A stretch of DNA of 7,448 nucleotides from Desulfobacterales bacterium (GTDB taxonomy: Bacteria > Desulfobacterota > Desulfobacteria > Desulfobacterales > JAHIVH01): positions 1 to 7,448 of the forward strand of contig JAGVHJ010000114.1 of NCBI GenBank assembly GCA_020056645.1, given 5' to 3'. The stretch's first letter is position 1. Every line of letters begins with the position of its first letter. The position numbers were made by a program, and so were the translations under genes. The notes below the pieces were generated by a model, which worked only from the letters and a program-made list of their open reading frames with translations, was not told the origin of the DNA and made no database searches. This document shows positions 1-6,238 of this stretch, piece after piece.

Positions 1-63
1 TACAAAAACCCTTTACCGTTTAACAATTCCGGGTTTTCAAGTAAAGGAAAATTTCGATTTCAG

Positions 64-91
64 CGGGATGGGCCACACCCCGCCATCCCCG
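64..91 (-). terminator. Possible hairpin terminator downstream of the thiolase gene
   Basis: A 7-bp inverted repeat, GGGATGG (65-71) with CCATCCC (83-89), encloses an 11-nt loop. A further C-G pair (64 with 91) is possible across one bulged base. It lies about 35 nt past the thiolase stop codon. On the minus strand the bases after the stem are only moderately T-rich, so it may be a weak or factor-assisted terminator, or just a stable hairpin. The rest of 1-125 is AT-rich and shows no gene that I can support. Confidence 0.4.
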
Positions 92-125
92 AATTATTAA
101 ATATAATTTCAAATGGTTAAAAATA

Positions 126-1412
126 TCACCGTTCCAGAATCATCCCCATGCCCATGCCGCCGCCGATGCACATGGAGATCAAACCGGTCCCGTAATTTTT
201 CCGCTGCATCTGATACATGCCGGTGACCATCTGCCTCGCCCCCGTACAGCCGATAGGGTGGCCCAGGGAGATGCCGCTTCCCAGTTCATTAGGTTTTTCC
301 ACATCGATCGAAAGCTCCCTGAAACAGCCGATGGCTTGGGAAGCGAAGGCCTCGTTCAGCTCGATCATGTCGATATCGGCGATGTTCATTCCGGTCCGAT
401 TGAGAACCTGGCGGATCGCAGGCACCGGCCCCAGTCCCATGAAGGCCGGGTCCAGGCCGCCCGAGGAGAAGGCCTTGATCTTGACCACCGGGGTCAATCC
501 AAGTTCCTTGGCCCTGGAACCGCTCATGAGGAGAACACAGGCGGCCCCATCGTTGATGCCGGATGCGTTCGCGGCGGTCACCGTTCCCTCTTTTTTAAAA
601 GCGGGCTTCATGGCCGCCATTTTTTCCATGGTGGTCTCCATGGGCCGCTCATCGGTATCGAACACGCTATCCCCTTTTTTGGATTTCAAGACGACCGGAA
701 CAATTTCAGGGGCGAACATTCCTCCCTTGATCGCCGCAAGGGCGCGTACATGGCTTAAATAAGCGATCCGGTCCTGCTCCTCCCGGGTGATCCCATATTT
801 TTCCGCGATGTTTTCGGCGGTGATCCCCATATGGTAGCCGTAAAAAATCTCAAAAAGACCGTCAAAAACCATGAGGTCGTGTAGTTCGCCTACGCCTGTG
901 AGCTCCATCCGATGGCCCCACCTGGCTTTAAGAAGGGCCATGGGAGCGTTACTCATGCTCTCCATGCCGCCCGCAAGGACCACCTCCGCCTGACCCGCCA
1001 TGATGCTCGCCGCCCCCATGGCAATGGCCTTCAGGCCTGATCCGCAGATTTTATTGATGGTCACCGCCGGGGTCTCCTTGGGAATGCCCGCCCGGATCAT
1101 GGCCTGTCTGGCGGTATTCTGACCCTGGCCCGCCTGAAGCACGTTTCCCATGATCACCTCGTCGATGGTGATTGGCATCGACGCATCGTCCCAGTCATAA
1201 CCGCTCTTTTCAAGACCGATCCGTCCCTGATCTTTCAGGGCGTCGGGAATGGCGTTTTTCATGCTGTCGCTGATCACGGGTTTGATTCCCGCCTTTTTCA
1301 GGACCGCTTTCATGACCGTTGCGCCCAACTCAACCACGGAGAGCGGTTTCAAGCTTCCGCCGAACGCACCCACAGCGGTCCGTGAACCGCTTACAATGAC
1401 AACCTCTTCCAT
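126..1412 (-). CDS. Acetyl-CoA C-acetyltransferase (thiolase family)
   Basis: Thiolase of 428 residues, expected to be a cytoplasmic tetramer. It should condense two acetyl-CoA to acetoacetyl-CoA or run the reverse thiolytic step of acyl-CoA degradation. The N-terminal half carries the nucleophilic cysteine in NKICGSGLKAI (Cys123). The C-terminal half has NEAFA (353-357), GHPIGCTGAR with catalytic His385, and CIGGGMGMG with the second active-site Cys415, so the catalytic set is complete. The start was placed at 1412 because MEEVVIVSGSRT is the normal thiolase N-terminus and a strong AAGGAGG lies 6 nt upstream; a longer reading to 1466 adds 18 unrelated residues. The protein is about 35 residues longer than the usual 393, from an insertion at about residues 45-78, before the conserved DEVIMGNVLQAG. 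Chain-length preference (acetoacetyl-CoA or longer 3-ketoacyl-CoA) cannot be read from sequence. The neighbours give no fatty-acid operon context. Confidence 0.95.
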   Translation of the reverse strand: MEEVVIVSGSRTAVGAFGGSLKPLSVVELGATVMKAVLKKAGIKPVISDSMKNAIPDALKDQGRIGLEKSGYDWDDASMPITIDEVIMGNVLQAGQGQNTARQAMIRAGIPKETPAVTINKICGSGLKAIAMGAASIMAGQAEVVLAGGMESMSNAPMALLKARWGHRMELTGVGELHDLMVFDGLFEIFYGYHMGITAENIAEKYGITREEQDRIAYLSHVRALAAIKGGMFAPEIVPVVLKSKKGDSVFDTDERPMETTMEKMAAMKPAFKKEGTVTAANASGINDGAACVLLMSGSRAKELGLTPVVKIKAFSSGGLDPAFMGLGPVPAIRQVLNRTGMNIADIDMIELNEAFASQAIGCFRELSIDVEKPNELGSGISLGHPIGCTGARQMVTGMYQMQRKNYGTGLISMCIGGGMGMGMILER

Positions 1413-1418
1413 CTTTCT

Positions 1419-1425
1419 CCTCCTT
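1419..1425 (-). promoter_or_regulatory. Ribosome binding site of the thiolase gene
   Basis: AAGGAGG on the minus strand lies 6 nt before the ATG at 1412. It decides this start over the ATG at 1466, which has no such site. Confidence 0.85.
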
Positions 1426-1527
1426 TTTACAGATTGCCTAAACCATACGGATCGTGTAATGATCACGAAACTATTTGAAAAGGTATAGCTATCAAATCAA
1501 GCCTTAAAATACAAATGAAATGCAGCC

Positions 1528-2325
1528 GTGTGCCTGATTCTTTTTTCCTATAAAACCCATCCCGCCTTTGATTTGATCCTTGCGGCGAACCGGGACGAGT
1601 TCTACGACCGGCCAACGGCCCCGTTGGATTTTTTTCCAGACCATCCCCATATTCTGGGCGGACGGGATCTCAAGGGAAACGGCACATGGTTGGGCGTCAC
1701 ACGGGAGGGCCGCATAGCCGCCATCACCAATTTCCGTGATCCGTTGTCCCTTAGAGAAAGCGCGCCATCCCGGGGAGAGATCGTTAACGCGTTTCTCACG
1801 GGAACCGATCCCCCCCATCTCTTTCTTCAGAAACTCCATGAAGAGTCCCATCGGTATAATGGGTTCAACCTGATCGTGGGCACCATGGGAGCGCTCTATT
1901 ACTATTCCAACAGAGAAGGGGTGATCCGGGAGATCCCAAAGGGCCTCCACGGCCTCTCCAACCACCTGCTCAACACTCCCTGGCCCAAAGTATCGAATGG
2001 AAAAACGGCCCTGCTGGAACAGACCCGCCTGGACAAAGAGAGAATAGAACCCGAAGCCCTTTTCGAAGTGCTTTCCGATCAAACCCGGCCTCCAGATGCC
2101 GCTCTTCCAGACACTCGCGTGGGCATGGAGTGGGAAAGAGTCTTGTCCCCTATTTTTATTCAGAGCCCTGGGTATGGCACCCGGTCGTCGGCGATTCTCC
2201 TGATTGAAACAGGGGGAAGAGTGACCTTTATTGAACGGACCTTCTTACCGGAAGAAAATAGAGGGAACAAAGAGCGCATTTCCTCCACAAGGCGGATCTC
2301 CTTCAAACTGCCGTCACGGCCATGA
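1528..2325 (+). CDS. NRDE family protein (TANGO2-like)
   Basis: A 265-residue protein of the NRDE/TANGO2 family, at the family's usual length. It starts MCLILF, and Cys2 would be exposed after methionine removal, as in Ntn-type hydrolases. It then has the family signature NRDEFYDRP (21-29), GGRD (44-47), GTWLG (52-56), TNFR (67-70), SRGE (81-84), GFNLIVG (112-118), GLSN (142-145) and YGTRSS (216-221). The start is a GTG: a TGA four codons upstream in frame and the conserved MC start leave no better choice, and there is no clear Shine-Dalgarno. No signal peptide or membrane segment is visible, so it is probably cytoplasmic. The biochemical function in bacteria is unsettled. Eukaryotic TANGO2 relatives have been linked to haem trafficking and metabolic disease, but nothing here shows haem binding. 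It is divergent from the thiolase and overlaps the convergent downstream gene by 12 bp. Confidence 0.9.
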   Translation: MCLILFSYKTHPAFDLILAANRDEFYDRPTAPLDFFPDHPHILGGRDLKGNGTWLGVTREGRIAAITNFRDPLSLRESAPSRGEIVNAFLTGTDPPHLFLQKLHEESHRYNGFNLIVGTMGALYYYSNREGVIREIPKGLHGLSNHLLNTPWPKVSNGKTALLEQTRLDKERIEPEALFEVLSDQTRPPDAALPDTRVGMEWERVLSPIFIQSPGYGTRSSAILLIETGGRVTFIERTFLPEENRGNKERISSTRRISFKLPSRP

Positions 2326-2329
2326 CGGC
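2310..2329. terminator. Hairpin spanning both stop codons of two convergent genes
   Basis: GCCGTCA (2310-2316) and TGACGGC (2323-2329) form a perfect 7-bp stem around a 6-nt loop. The TGA of the plus-strand gene (2323-2325) and the TGA of the minus-strand gene (2314-2316) sit at equivalent places in the two arms. Neither side has a strong T tract, so bidirectional termination is plausible but not proven. Confidence 0.4.
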
Positions 2330-3870
2330 TCTTTCCTGTCTGGAATTTTCAACGGATGGGGCAGGGCTCCCAACCACTTTTTTTTAACCAGAAGCGAGCC
2401 CTCCGGATAGGAGACCACGATGGCCCACTCTGGATCGGCCGCCATTTCGGATGATGCCCGATTACCGGTCTCCACCAGGGCGAAATCGGCCCTGTATTTG
2501 TTCAGGAGTGTTTTCCATTGACCGTTCTCGCCCTCATAAGCGAACGCCATGGCATCCGCCATGACCTCGTGGGGATAGACCATGCCCCAACGGCCGTCGA
2601 TGGATACCCGCACCTCAGGATAGAGATGAAACAGCGCATACCCCCCCCAGTGAAGGGGAAGAAACAGGTTTCCCTTCATCCCGTTTGTTTCCATGAAATG
2701 GACCAGTTGGATGGGAAGCGAGTCTTCTTCCACATCGATCCGCCACGTATGGGGAATCCCCATGAAAACAAAGAGGGCCGCCAGGCCGCAAAAGAGCCCT
2801 GCCGGTATCACCATAAGAGGCCCGGAAAGGGGCTTTCCCTGTTTCGAAAAGGCGTAAAGCCTGAGCATCGCGCCGTCCACAAGGGTGGTCATGAGGGGCA
2901 GACATAGAATCACAAAGAGCGGCGTATGCCGGACGCTCGTGAACCCCATGAGCGTTGCGATGACAAGAAGCACCGTTTCGGCAAGCCTCTTCTTCCGGCC
3001 GCTCATAAAAAGTAACGCCCAGCACATACCGCACACGAGAAAAAAGGCGAGCTCCCTGGGTGCAAAGGAGAAATGCCGCCATTCGGTGATATAGGCGGAA
3101 CTGATCGGATTGGACAATTCGCGGATAATATATCCCCAGAGGCCAGCGCCATAGGGATTCACCAGGGTCGCCAACGCCGGAAGAAGGCCAGGAAGGATCA
3201 CCCCTTTAATACCGGACAGCAATCCTCTTTTGATCAGATGCTCTCCCACATAAATCAACCAGACCAGCAGCCCCAGGACAAAGGCTCCATGACAATTGGC
3301 CCAGATCAGGAAAAGAAGAGATACGCCCGCGGTTCTGGGTAGGCCCTCCTCCTTCAGGGAAAAATAGATGGCGTTCAACAGGATCAGCAGAAAAACCATG
3401 GAAAAAAGGTGGACCCGGAAAGAGATCCCCGCACGGAGAACCAGCACAAAACAGAGGAAAACGACGATCCGGGCAAGGGGGGTTTTAGAGAGGAAAAAAA
3501 TCAGGTTCAGGCCCAATCCCACAATGAGGCCGCTCATGATCCACCGGAAAAAAATCACTCCCCCCTCCCCAAAAACCCGGTTCCATCCAGCCAGGATCAC
3601 CTCGGAAAGCCACTCGTGATTGAAAAGCGCCTGACCGAATGCGGTGAAAGAATAACTATCGAATCGTTGGATGGCTCCCTTTCTCAGGATCTCTTCACCC
3701 ATCATCAAGTGCCAGAAGAGGTCGTAATCGGAATGGAGCTGATTAAAGGATTTGAACATGATGGCCCCGGCGAGGAGCCAGAGGGAAAAGAGCAGGGGTG
3801 CGGGAAGGCTTCCTTCCTGGTGTTGGTCATGGGGCATCGGTTCTTGTTCCTGTGAATGGGGGTTAATCAT
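2314..3870 (-). CDS. Polytopic membrane protein, probable GT-C-like glycosyltransferase
   Basis: A 518-residue inner-membrane protein with about ten hydrophobic segments between residues 23 and 371, followed by a soluble C-terminal part (about 375-500). After the first segment comes SDYDLFWHLMMGEEIL (47-62) with a D-x-D pair at 48 and 50, then SYSFTAFGQ and NHEWLSE (84-90). This resembles the first extracytoplasmic loop of GT-C transferases, which use polyprenyl-phosphate sugars. RHTPLF (314-319) follows a late membrane segment. The C-terminal part has LHWGGYALFHLYP and VSIDGRWG, a pattern I recognise from many uncharacterised bacterial membrane proteins. Enzyme activity is inference, with no substrate evident. 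The start is uncertain: ATG 3870 gives the longest frame but no Shine-Dalgarno, whereas ATG 3837 (11 residues shorter) has AGGA 10 nt upstream. It is divergent from a GT2 glycosyltransferase, which supports a glycan role. An eight-G run lies in the gene at 2641-2648. Confidence 0.75.
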   Translation of the reverse strand: MINPHSQEQEPMPHDQHQEGSLPAPLLFSLWLLAGAIMFKSFNQLHSDYDLFWHLMMGEEILRKGAIQRFDSYSFTAFGQALFNHEWLSEVILAGWNRVFGEGGVIFFRWIMSGLIVGLGLNLIFFLSKTPLARIVVFLCFVLVLRAGISFRVHLFSMVFLLILLNAIYFSLKEEGLPRTAGVSLLFLIWANCHGAFVLGLLVWLIYVGEHLIKRGLLSGIKGVILPGLLPALATLVNPYGAGLWGYIIRELSNPISSAYITEWRHFSFAPRELAFFLVCGMCWALLFMSGRKKRLAETVLLVIATLMGFTSVRHTPLFVILCLPLMTTLVDGAMLRLYAFSKQGKPLSGPLMVIPAGLFCGLAALFVFMGIPHTWRIDVEEDSLPIQLVHFMETNGMKGNLFLPLHWGGYALFHLYPEVRVSIDGRWGMVYPHEVMADAMAFAYEGENGQWKTLLNKYRADFALVETGNRASSEMAADPEWAIVVSYPEGSLLVKKKWLGALPHPLKIPDRKEPSWP

Positions 3871-4086
3871 TGATGGACAGGGATCTGGCTCCTATGGTAA
3901 TGTTTTTGTAACTCGATCTTCAAGTTTTTAGGAAAAAAGCCAAGAAGCTTCCGAAAAAAATAGGGAACGAACAAAACGGGCTTTTCGCCATCTTGATGAA
4001 TCGCTGCTGAATAGGTTTTTTTTGGAAACCTCCTCCAGTTCAAAGTTCAACAATGAAGCGATTTACATTATCTGATCGGATCAAAC
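3871..4086. other. Divergent intergenic region between the membrane protein and GT2 genes
   Basis: This 216-bp AT-rich spacer should hold promoters for both divergent genes. For the minus gene, a TTGAAG-like -35 (3918-3923) and a TACCAT-like -10 (3894-3899) are 18 nt apart, each matching consensus at four of six bases. For the plus gene only a loose TACATT (4064-4069) is visible. Two small structures are present: a 6-bp inverted repeat AGGTTT/AAACCT (4013-4018 with 4026-4031) and a perfect tandem copy of AGTTCAA (4037-4050). I see no gene here. Confidence 0.4.
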
Positions 4087-4884
4087 ATGAATCACACGGT
4101 GATCGTCATTCCTTGTTATAACGAGGCCGCCCGTCTTGATCAATCAAAAATCCTCCCATTCCTTCAAAATCATCCTGAAATTTTCCTCCTGTTTGTTGAT
4201 GACGGCAGCACGGATCAGACAGGCCGCCTTCTCCACACCCTTAAAAATGAGCATCCAGCCCAGATCGGTATCCTCATCCTCTCACAAAACCAGGGAAAAG
4301 CAGAAGCGGTGAGACAGGGCATCCTCAAGGCGTTGGAAATGAAGGGAGCCTATGTGGGATTTTTTGACGCCGACCTCTCGACGCCCCTCAAGGCCATCGC
4401 CGATTTTAAGGCCCTCCTGGATCGTTATCCCGTCGACGCCGTGATCGGGGCACGGGTCAAACTCTTGGGGCGCGCCATCGACCGGAAAAAGAGCCGGCAC
4501 TATCTGGGAAGAATTTTTGCGACCCTGGCCAGCATGATCTTGGAGCTGCCGGTCTACGACACCCAGTGCGGGGCCAAAATTTTCCGCAATTCACCGGATC
4601 TGAAAGCGATGTTTTCCATACCGTTTCGCGTCGCCTGGTCCTTTGACATTGAAATCCTGGCCCGGTTCAAAATCGTCGCCGCATACAGAAAAGGCCCAGG
4701 GGCGCAAACCGCCATCATCGAACACCCCCTGGATGAATGGATTCACAAGGATGGCTCCAAGGTGAAGGCCTTGGATTTTTTTTGGGCGCCTCTGGAGCTT
4801 TTAACCCTTTTTTCGATTCTCCACCTTCCGTGGGTCTCCCATCGTTACCGGAAGCGGCTTCTCGAAAAGCTTCCGAGGGCTTGA
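4087..4884 (+). CDS. GT2 family glycosyltransferase, polyprenyl/dolichyl-phosphate sugar synthase type
   Basis: A 265-residue GT-A fold glycosyltransferase. VIVIPCYNEAARL (5-17) opens the nucleotide-sugar domain, VDDGSTD (37-43) binds the nucleotide, and DADLSTP (94-100) holds the metal-binding D-x-D. The set DTQCGAKIFR (158-167), WSFDIEIL (184-191) and EHPLDEWIHKDGSKV (212-226) is typical of the ALG5-like branch that transfers a hexose from a nucleotide sugar to a polyprenyl or dolichyl phosphate at the cytoplasmic membrane face. There is no long transmembrane helix; a hydrophobic stretch near 233-250 with a basic tail may bring it to the membrane. The sugar cannot be assigned. Only a weak CGGA-like ribosome site precedes the ATG. 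The divergent membrane protein next door could use the lipid-linked sugar. The gene ends in a good hairpin terminator. Confidence 0.88.
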   Translation: MNHTVIVIPCYNEAARLDQSKILPFLQNHPEIFLLFVDDGSTDQTGRLLHTLKNEHPAQIGILILSQNQGKAEAVRQGILKALEMKGAYVGFFDADLSTPLKAIADFKALLDRYPVDAVIGARVKLLGRAIDRKKSRHYLGRIFATLASMILELPVYDTQCGAKIFRNSPDLKAMFSIPFRVAWSFDIEILARFKIVAAYRKGPGAQTAIIEHPLDEWIHKDGSKVKALDFFWAPLELLTLFSILHLPWVSHRYRKRLLEKLPRA

Positions 4885-4908
4885 CGCCCTCACGGGTTTT
4901 GCTTTTTT
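4873..4908 (+). terminator. Intrinsic terminator of the GT2 gene, between convergent genes
   Basis: CCG-AGGGC (4873-4880) pairs with GCCCT (4886-4890) and, past a 2-nt bulge, CGG (4893-4895), around a 5-nt loop. It is followed almost at once by TTTTGCTTTTTT (4897-4908). The stem overlaps the GT2 stop codon and begins inside its last codons. On the minus strand the same stem lacks a comparable T tract, so it mainly serves the plus-strand gene. Confidence 0.65.
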
Positions 4909-5570
4909 GACTCCACCCGCGCCTTGACCGCCTTCAGGTAACCTTTGAGGCTCGATTTGGAGATGGAGCGTTCCACGAATGCAGGCACCGGAATGGAGAT
5001 CTCCACCACCGGCGCGTAGGTGTAAATCGTTTTCGAGCCATTGTCATACGGTTCGAGATAGCCGAATCCCTCGATGTTTTTGAGACCGGCGGTGTGGTCC
5101 TTAACCTGAATATTCCGGATTCTGAGCTCCGCGATCTCCCGTTTGTCGATGAGACGCCACTCGATCCGGTTCTTTTCGGCGGTCCGGAAGGTGACAGCCA
5201 CCGTATAGGTGACGGAAATGAGCGGGACATCAAGCTTTCCCTCGATCACGGTCTCACCCTGATTCCGATCGTCGATGGGCGTTATGACATGAAGGGTCTT
5301 GTAATAATCGAGCCCTGGAACAAATTGGCCCATGGCGTCCCAATTTTTGATGACAGCCCACACCTCCTGGGGGGGACGATTGATGAGAATGACACCCGCA
5401 ACGCGCTTTTTCTTTCCTTCGCCTTCCACCTTGAACTCTTCGGTGAAGATCTGAAGCTCTCCCTTTTCGAGTGTGGCCAGGTCGAGGGGATACTCCTCCA
5501 CCGCATGCGCATAAAAGGGGAAAACCACCACACCATAAATAAAAACCATCATCCCGATCATCTGCTTCAT
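4890..5570 (-). CDS. Secreted SRPBCC/START-like domain protein
   Basis: A 226-residue exported protein. The start was placed at 5570 because AGG lies 7 nt upstream and the product then begins with a normal Sec signal peptide: a lysine in the n-region, a hydrophobic core (about 4-20) and a likely AHA cleavage site at 21-23. In-frame starts further upstream (5585, 5594, 5651) add polar residues, and the longest would overlap the preceding gene. The mature part (about 56-220) resembles the SRPBCC/polyketide-cyclase/START fold. AGVILINRPPQEVWAVIKNWD (58-78) matches the first strand and helices of that fold, followed by strand-rich sequence and a long C-terminal helix (about 198-220). Such folds bind hydrophobic ligands, but the ligand here is unknown and no catalytic residues are evident. 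There is no lipobox, so it is probably periplasmic. It sits 59 bp after a co-directional small gene and is probably its operon partner. Confidence 0.8.
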   Translation of the reverse strand: MKQMIGMMVFIYGVVVFPFYAHAVEEYPLDLATLEKGELQIFTEEFKVEGEGKKKRVAGVILINRPPQEVWAVIKNWDAMGQFVPGLDYYKTLHVITPIDDRNQGETVIEGKLDVPLISVTYTVAVTFRTAEKNRIEWRLIDKREIAELRIRNIQVKDHTAGLKNIEGFGYLEPYDNGSKTIYTYAPVVEISIPVPAFVERSISKSSLKGYLKAVKARVESKKQNP

Positions 5571-5577
5571 CTCTTTA

Positions 5578-5580
5578 CCT
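5578..5580 (-). promoter_or_regulatory. Ribosome binding site deciding the SRPBCC start
   Basis: The AGG core in ATAGGTAAAGAG lies 7 nt before ATG 5570. The alternative upstream ATGs at 5585 and 5594 have no comparable site, and only the 5570 start gives a standard-length signal peptide. Confidence 0.6.
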
Positions 5581-5629
5581 ATCATCTTAGGCATGGGGCG
5601 ATCCGTATGGAAACACCCCTGGCCGATTT

Positions 5630-6058
5630 TCAAAACGCGCCGATCTGACATGTTTTTACCCGTATGGCCATGGCCTCGCAGGCGCCGCTGACCTCCATTT
5701 TAGGAATCTTCATGCGCCGTGATATTTCCCAGGCGGATTCACAGCTCAATTTCCCGTTGTCAAGGGAGTTGAGAATCTGCGTTTTTAACTCACCGGGGAG
5801 CGGATCAAGGGCCTGGACCCGCTTCTTCTTTCCGGGTCCGTGGCCGAAAAGTCCAAGCCGGCAATCGACCAGGCGGATGTGGTGATGATCCGCGAATTGA
5901 CCCACGGCCTCTTTGGAAATACCCAATTTTTCGGAGAGGCCGAAACACTGGGCGCAGGAGAGAAGCCCATCCTGGGCGGTTTTTAATATTTCGGTCTCTA
6001 TCGTTTGATCAAATATCATATGAATCCCATGTTTTTTCTCTTTTGCCCTAAACGACAT
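5630..6058 (-). CDS. Small protein of two tandem HTH-like repeats, function unknown
   Basis: A 142-residue soluble protein that I cannot name. Residues 19-71 and 90-142 are two copies of one unit; they align without gaps at an offset of 71, with 16 of 53 positions identical. Each copy has a helix ending in G-x-LSC, then an HTH-like pattern (LGIS-KEAV in copy one, MKIP-KMEV in copy two), then IR and a closing C-x-x-G-x-F. Cysteines 35/66 and 106/137 occupy matching positions, 31 residues apart. A lysine-rich linker (GPGKKKR) joins the copies. Codons differ between copies at conserved residues, so the duplication is old. Start at ATG 6058, since AAGGAG lies 7 nt upstream; a TTG at 6064 would be too close to that site. 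No signal peptide is seen. The tandem HTH-like units suggest nucleic-acid binding, and the conserved cysteines could bind metal or form disulfides; both are inference. Probably transcribed with the SRPBCC gene. Confidence 0.75.
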   Translation of the reverse strand: MSFRAKEKKHGIHMIFDQTIETEILKTAQDGLLSCAQCFGLSEKLGISKEAVGQFADHHHIRLVDCRLGLFGHGPGKKKRVQALDPLPGELKTQILNSLDNGKLSCESAWEISRRMKIPKMEVSGACEAMAIRVKTCQIGAF

Positions 6059-6065
6059 CTTCAAA

Positions 6066-6071
6066 CTCCTT
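6066..6071 (-). promoter_or_regulatory. Ribosome binding site of the tandem-repeat protein gene
   Basis: AAGGAG on the minus strand, 7 nt before ATG 6058. It favours this ATG over a TTG two codons upstream. Confidence 0.8.
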
Positions 6072-6163
6072 CTTCATCCACAAATGGCCTATACCGCTTC
6101 TTTTTCCTTTTACCCCATCTCTATTTGCTTGAACAAATAAAAACGGTTTGTTAACTTAATAAC

Positions 6164-6186
6164 TTTCTTGAAAAACGATCAAGAAA
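6164..6186. promoter_or_regulatory. Perfect inverted repeat in the divergent ispG spacer, candidate operator
   Basis: TTTCTTGA (6164-6171) and TCAAGAAA (6179-6186) are perfect 8-bp arms around a 7-nt spacer, in the 180-bp region between the minus-strand repeat-protein gene and ispG. The 15-bp centre spacing suits a dimeric regulator on one helix face. A looser pair, AACAAA (6132-6137) and TTTGTT (6147-6152), lies just upstream. The flanks are very AT-rich, as expected for promoters, but I could not fix a convincing -35/-10 pair. No regulator is identified. Confidence 0.4.
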
Positions 6187-6238
6187 TAAAAATGGTATGC
6201 CCTTAATAAATTAACGATGTAGAACAGGCGTAACAAAA

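Noticed and set aside
217..762. Two overlapping plus-strand frames within the thiolase region
   Set aside because: Both are antisense to conserved thiolase sequence and lack family features.
1452..1468. Inverted repeat TCGTG/CACGA between the thiolase and NRDE genes
   Set aside because: The arms are only 5 bp with a 7-nt spacer and match no operator that I can name; the position is suitable but the evidence is too thin for a feature.
1504..2082. 192-residue open frame on the minus strand
   Set aside because: It lies wholly opposite the NRDE-family gene, whose motifs are clear; the minus frame has no recognisable family, and its overlap is a codon-bias shadow.
2379..2385. Runs of eight T (about 2378-2385, 4016-4023 and 4776-4783) as slippage signals or terminators
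   Set aside because: None follows a suitable hairpin, and AT homopolymers of this length are common; no alternative frame of interest opens at them.
3409..3855. 148-residue plus-strand frame rich in charged residues
   Set aside because: It is antisense to the membrane-spanning N-terminal part of the large membrane protein; hydrophobic codons read in reverse give charged residues.
5094..5648. 184-residue open frame on the plus strand
   Set aside because: It is opposite the SRPBCC gene, which has a signal peptide and a ribosome site; the plus frame has no domain or start signal.
5630..5651. Start of the SRPBCC gene at 5651, overlapping the upstream gene
   Set aside because: It would bury the signal peptide behind 27 extra residues, has no ribosome site, and overlaps the end of the preceding gene.
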